DNA of 64,000 bases. Origin: VSJD01 sp964617825. GTDB lineage: Bacteria; Verrucomicrobiota; Kiritimatiellia; JAAZAB01. Shown here one piece after another: positions 60,906-64,000 of the stretch. Each line of letters opens with the position of its first letter. Position 1 is the stretch's first letter. The translations under genes were made by a program, and so were the position numbers. The stretch lies in contig CAZTWL010000011.1 of NCBI GenBank assembly GCA_964617825.1, positions 1 through 64,000 of the forward strand. The letters run 5' to 3'. The notes under the pieces are model-generated. The model was given only the letters and a program-made list of their open reading frames with translations, did not search any database and had not been told where the DNA came from.

Positions 60906-62492
60906 CTATGTTTCAGGGTTCAGTAGGTTCATCCATGTGCCCAGTCCCATTGTCTTAACAAACTGCCGGAGCAAATCATATTCGTTTCCGGGCTGGAACT
61001 CCAGCGCGGCTTTCCGCCATTCATCGACCAGTTCGCGAGCCAAGGGCATTCCCGAAATCTTGCCGAACTCGGCGGCATGGGCTGTCCGACCGCTTGTCAT
61101 AGAGTCCACGAAGAGGGCATAGGCGGCGCTGACAATCTCATGGTATTTCTTTGCCGGTGCGGGAACCACGCGTGAGACTTCAGGACGAACAAGGGGATTC
61201 CGGTTCTGGTTCTGTCGCAGATACATGCCCACAAATTGGCTGGGCCTGAGGTCATGGAAACGAACGTACAGGCGGTGATCCAACAGGGCGTCCAAAGGCG
61301 CAAGGAGAAGGCGATGCATAAGACCATCAACAATCCGAGGTGTGAGCGGACGGATCTCGGCTTCGTTGACACCAGCGCGGCAGAGCATCCGGACATGGTC
61401 TTCGATCGCCTTTGTCCGATCCGGATTATCCGCAACGTAGTTCACGTCACAACCCTTGCCGGCAGTGCGGGCTTCATGTTCCATCCGGATCGCTTCCAGT
61501 TCGCGGACAACGATGTACGGCACAACCGCTTTGCCACAGCTATTGTACCGCACTACATGCTTGCCGCCGGTTCCACGCCAGGCAGGGACGGATGAGGCGG
61601 TGGTATCGTCGAGGGAATTATCCTCCACAAGATCCACAGGAAAACCTGTCAGCCGTTCCACTTCGACCTGGTAATCAAGGGCAATCATCCATAGCCGGTC
61701 GTAGTCCGTATCGGCGATGCGTGCATTGAGGCGGAGATAGTATTCGCGGCATTCCTTGTGTAATTCGCTGAGCCGAGTATCGCTGAACTCCGCCGTATCG
61801 AACATCCGATCCAGCACCGCAAGCGCTTCCAGAGGCTTGCCGGTGTCGTTGAACAATATGGCCAATCCATAATATGGATTTGGAGTCTTTGGCTGGGCGG
61901 CTACGGCTTGCTCGAAGAGCGGGCGGGCTCCATCTGGATCATTCCGTTCCATCTTGAGTGCAGCGTAGTTGACCAAAGCCAGAGGATCCCGCGGCGTCAA
62001 TTCCAAAGCCTTCTGGTAGAATTGTTCACCGACTTCCAGATTGCTTTCGTGTTTGGCGTAAATGTTGCCAAGAATCACCAGCGCCCATGTATCATCCGGA
62101 GCGAGTCGCAGAACATCCACCAGTTGATCTTTTGCCTCGTCAAGGCGGCCGGAACTCATGAGCGACATGGCAAGGTTCCGCCGCGCTTCGGTGTGTTCAG
62201 GGATGATCTTAAGAACCCGGTTCAGGAGATCAACGGCCTTGTTGTGGCGGCCGGATCGCGCCTGTTCCATCGCTCGGGCGAAGCAGTCTCTGGCCACGGC
62301 CTCATCCCGGCTGCGTTCGAAATCGATGGTGATGTGAACCCGGTCATCCTTGATCTCGAAGTTCATGTTCGCGGCCAGGAACCCGTACGCTTTCCGAATC
62401 AGGGCAATAGCCTTGTCCGGCGGCATAGCGGTGAGGTCCGCTGGCTTAGCCGGGTCAATGATCACATCTTTTAGTTTTACAATAATCTGCAT
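60906..62492 (-). CDS. TPR-repeat protein with unknown C-terminal domain
   Basis: A 528-aa protein. After an N-terminal beta-rich part (MQIIVKLKDVIIDP), four or more tetratricopeptide repeats occupy about 85-235 (AMEQARSGRHNKAVDLLNRV, ALVILGNIYAKHESNLEVGE, ALVNYAALKMERNDPDGARP). The C-terminal 290 residues include VPYIVVRELEAIRMEHEARTA, which looks like a metallopeptidase HExxH helix in which the first His is Arg (RELEA), so an inactivated peptidase-like domain is possible. ATG 62492 is preferred over a TTG six codons upstream. It is the first gene of the TPR-Schlafen-zinc-ribbon unit. Confidence 0.72.
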   Translation of the reverse strand: MQIIVKLKDVIIDPAKPADLTAMPPDKAIALIRKAYGFLAANMNFEIKDDRVHITIDFERSRDEAVARDCFARAMEQARSGRHNKAVDLLNRVLKIIPEHTEARRNLAMSLMSSGRLDEAKDQLVDVLRLAPDDTWALVILGNIYAKHESNLEVGEQFYQKALELTPRDPLALVNYAALKMERNDPDGARPLFEQAVAAQPKTPNPYYGLAILFNDTGKPLEALAVLDRMFDTAEFSDTRLSELHKECREYYLRLNARIADTDYDRLWMIALDYQVEVERLTGFPVDLVEDNSLDDTTASSVPAWRGTGGKHVVRYNSCGKAVVPYIVVRELEAIRMEHEARTAGKGCDVNYVADNPDRTKAIEDHVRMLCRAGVNEAEIRPLTPRIVDGLMHRLLLAPLDALLDHRLYVRFHDLRPSQFVGMYLRQNQNRNPLVRPEVSRVVPAPAKKYHEIVSAAYALFVDSMTSGRTAHAAEFGKISGMPLARELVDEWRKAALEFQPGNEYDLLRQFVKTMGLGTWMNLLNPET

Positions 62493-62585
62493 TTGAGTTC
62501 TGCCGTGCAAGATAACAGATTATGGCGCGTGAAGCACCTGAAAATAATTCCCTTTTTTCGAGTCTGGAGCTATCGCTACGTTGTG

Positions 62586-62613
62586 AAAAAGCCCGAGCCG
62601 GAAAGACTCGGGC
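62586..62613 (-). terminator. Rho-independent terminator after the DUF6573 gene
   Basis: Reading the minus strand, the stem GCCCGAG/CTCGGGC (62591-62613) is followed by TTTTT (62586-62590). It lies 35 bases after the stop of the DUF6573 gene. Confidence 0.85.
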
Positions 62614-62647
62614 AAGGAAAAGAAACAAGAAAACAAGTCGAATTATA

Positions 62648-63073
62648 TCAATCCTCATACGGTTTCATGATCGTAATGCATGGTAAACCGTAATCATCCG
62701 GCCCACATACGGCCTTGAGCGTGATTGTCTCCTGCCGAGCTCTTGCCTGCTCGTTGATATTCTTTGTCCCGTACATCAGGAACGAGACACTGAATAGTCC
62801 TTGATTGCCACTGATTTCACCGATTCTTACCGCCCAGGCATACATCCAAAGGATGTCGAACAATCTGCCGGCTTCATCCTGAATGCCTTTGAGCGCCTTG
62901 GGAACGACCACGTATTCGTCATAGACGGCGGTGGTAAGCGCTACCGGGTATTTGATTCCTACCTGACGTGCCGTCTCCGTCACGTCAATAAGCACTCCGT
63001 CTTCAATGGCTTGCGCCCGAGTGTATCGGGAAATCACCTCACCAAACAATCCACTCATTGAACAGTTTTCCAT
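62648..63073 (-). CDS. DUF6573-family protein
   Basis: A 141-aa protein with SGLFGEVISRYTRAQAIEDG followed by VLIDVTETARQVG and YPVALTTAVYDEYV, the signature I associate with DUF6573 proteins common on plasmids and integrative elements. Function unknown. AAGGAA eight bases before ATG 63073 supports this start over an ATG five codons later. It is flanked by terminators on both sides, so it is probably a single-gene unit. Confidence 0.75.
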   Translation of the reverse strand: MENCSMSGLFGEVISRYTRAQAIEDGVLIDVTETARQVGIKYPVALTTAVYDEYVVVPKALKGIQDEAGRLFDILWMYAWAVRIGEISGNQGLFSVSFLMYGTKNINEQARARQETITLKAVCGPDDYGLPCITIMKPYED

Positions 63074-63149
63074 AATCCATTCCTTTCATTATTAGGTGAC
63101 ATTAGCCTACTTCGCCATGACCCAACGCCTCCTGGCTACGAAGGCTGAA

Positions 63150-63192
63150 CCAAAAAACAAAGAAGGCAGGCCCCATAAAGAAGCCTGCCTTC
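63150..63192 (-). terminator. Rho-independent terminator after the AAA+ ATPase gene
   Basis: On the minus strand the stem GAAGGCAGGC/GCCTGCCTTC (63162-63192) is followed by a T-rich run containing TTTTTT (about 63154-63159). It begins 22 bases after the ATPase stop codon. Confidence 0.85.
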
Positions 63193-63213
63193 CATTACCG
63201 ATAGGTGGCCGGC

Positions 63214-64000
63214 TTAGGCCACCATCATTTTCCGTTCTGTCTTTTCCGCTCGCTCGGTTGTCGCCAACCGGGTCCTGCCTTTGGCCCATTTCCTGAGCGC
63301 GTTTATCTGATCGCCCATGAGCTTGCTCAGGGGAACCAGGTCTTCGATAACCATGGAAATGGTCAGGTCAGTCGGCTCCTTGTCCGCATTGAACGCGGCA
63401 TACAGCGCATCAATGAATGCCTGCTCGATTTCCGCGCCGGTGAATCCATCCGTTATTTTGGCCAATTGGCCGACATCGAATGTTACCGGATCGCGGCCGT
63501 GCTTCCTGATCTGGATGCTCCAGATGGCTTCGCGTTCCTCGGCACTCGGCAGGTCAACGAAAAACAGCTCATCAAACCTGCCTTTCCTGAGCATTTCCGG
63601 CGGGAGTTGCGTCACGTCATTGGCGGTTGCCACGATGAATACCGGAGAGGTTTTCTCCTGCATCCACGAAATAAACGTGCCGAAAACCCGGCTGGACGTG
63701 CCGCCGTCAGTCATGCCCGAACTGCGCGAGCCGCTGAATCCCTTTTCGATCTCGTCAATCCAGAGGATGCACGGTGCAATGGCTTCGACTGTCTGTATGA
63801 CCGACCGGGCATTGGCTTCGCTTTCGCCGACCAATCCGCCATAGAGCCGTCCGGCATCCAGCCGAAGTAAAGGTCTCTGGAAGACACTGGCGGTCGCCTT
63901 GGCTGTGAGCGACTTGCCTGTACCGGGAATGCCAATAATGAGCAGTCCCTTGGGGCATGGCAGTTTATATTCCACAGCCTTGCGCCCGAAGGCATCTTTT
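63214..64000 (-). CDS. AAA+ ATPase (Ycf46/FtsH-like), N-terminus beyond the window
   Basis: 262 codons up to the stop at 63214 are present; the frame runs open through the right edge (KDAFGRKAVEYKLPCPKG). Walker A LIIGIPGTGKSLTAKATA, Walker B CILWIDEIEKGFSG, sensor VATANDVTQLPPEMLRKGRF (with the Arg finger) and a helical lid (FTGAEIEQAFIDALYAAF) are complete. The sequence is close to the Ycf46-like AAA+ ATPases that are frequent on phages and integrative elements, where the missing N-terminal domain is usual. The C-terminus ends TERKMMVA. A terminator follows. Confidence 0.88.
   Translation of the reverse strand, partial: KDAFGRKAVEYKLPCPKGLLIIGIPGTGKSLTAKATASVFQRPLLRLDAGRLYGGLVGESEANARSVIQTVEAIAPCILWIDEIEKGFSGSRSSGMTDGGTSSRVFGTFISWMQEKTSPVFIVATANDVTQLPPEMLRKGRFDELFFVDLPSAEEREAIWSIQIRKHGRDPVTFDVGQLAKITDGFTGAEIEQAFIDALYAAFNADKEPTDLTISMVIEDLVPLSKLMGDQINALRKWAKGRTRLATTERAEKTERKMMVA

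Overview
The window looks like a GC-rich bacterial chromosome (about 0-30.8 kb) interrupted by a genomic island that starts at a tRNA-Phe remnant near 30.88 kb and runs past the right edge. There is no rRNA gene and no CRISPR array. The organism cannot be fixed from this sequence. The secreted FG-GAP-type repeat protein, Gfo/Idh/MocA oxidoreductase, NagA-like and PHP proteins and the Ala/Glu/Lys-rich tail on ribosomal protein S2 would fit the PVC superphylum (Kiritimatiellota/Lentisphaerota-like), but that is a guess.

Core region. On the minus strand run rpsB, a Gfo/Idh/MocA oxidoreductase, tsf, galE and the 5' end of recA. On the plus strand follow a NagA-like deacetylase, a PHP-domain protein with a DMT-type transporter, an Xfp phosphoketolase and a secreted protein with a 41-residue tandem repeat. 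A 1928-aa hybrid sensor kinase (minus) is followed by a sulfur cluster (18.8-24.3 kb): metallo-beta-lactamase persulfide dioxygenase fused to three rhodanese domains, an exported 1-Cys peroxiredoxin, and a split YeeE/YedE transporter whose second half carries three more rhodanese domains. Rubrerythrin, a small glycogen-binding-domain protein, a DUF255 thioredoxin-like protein, an exported rhodanese and a redoxin continue the redox theme.

Island. A 47-bp 3' fragment of tRNA-Phe(GAA) lies beside a tyrosine integrase; its orientation puts the island to the right. From 34.08 to 52.2 kb one tight co-directional run encodes an HTH regulator, SNF2 helicase-DUF3883, an ATPase-TOPRIM protein, a DUF1156 DNA methyltransferase, a ParB-like protein, a Dam-type methyltransferase, a DUF499 ATPase, a Gabija-like pair (GajA nuclease/ATPase and GajB UvrD helicase), a membrane NERD/zinc-finger protein and an unknown 104-aa protein. 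Directly behind lies a SPARTA system (TIR-APAZ plus short Argonaute, 52.45-55.31 kb) and then a small zinc metallopeptidase gene. That peptidase gene is split by a nested insertion: an internally deleted IS66-like element with an 8-bp target duplication, itself invaded by an IS21-family element. Removing both restores a continuous 183-codon frame.

Right end. A minus-strand block (58.9-64 kb) encodes an AAA+ ATPase (cut by the window edge), a DUF6573 protein, a TPR protein, a Schlafen/AlbA_2 ATP-binding protein and a small zinc-ribbon protein. The strongest candidate for something undescribed is the composite defence array at 34-55.7 kb: a modification-type module, a Gabija-like module, a SPARTA module and a peptidase gene, one after another on one strand.
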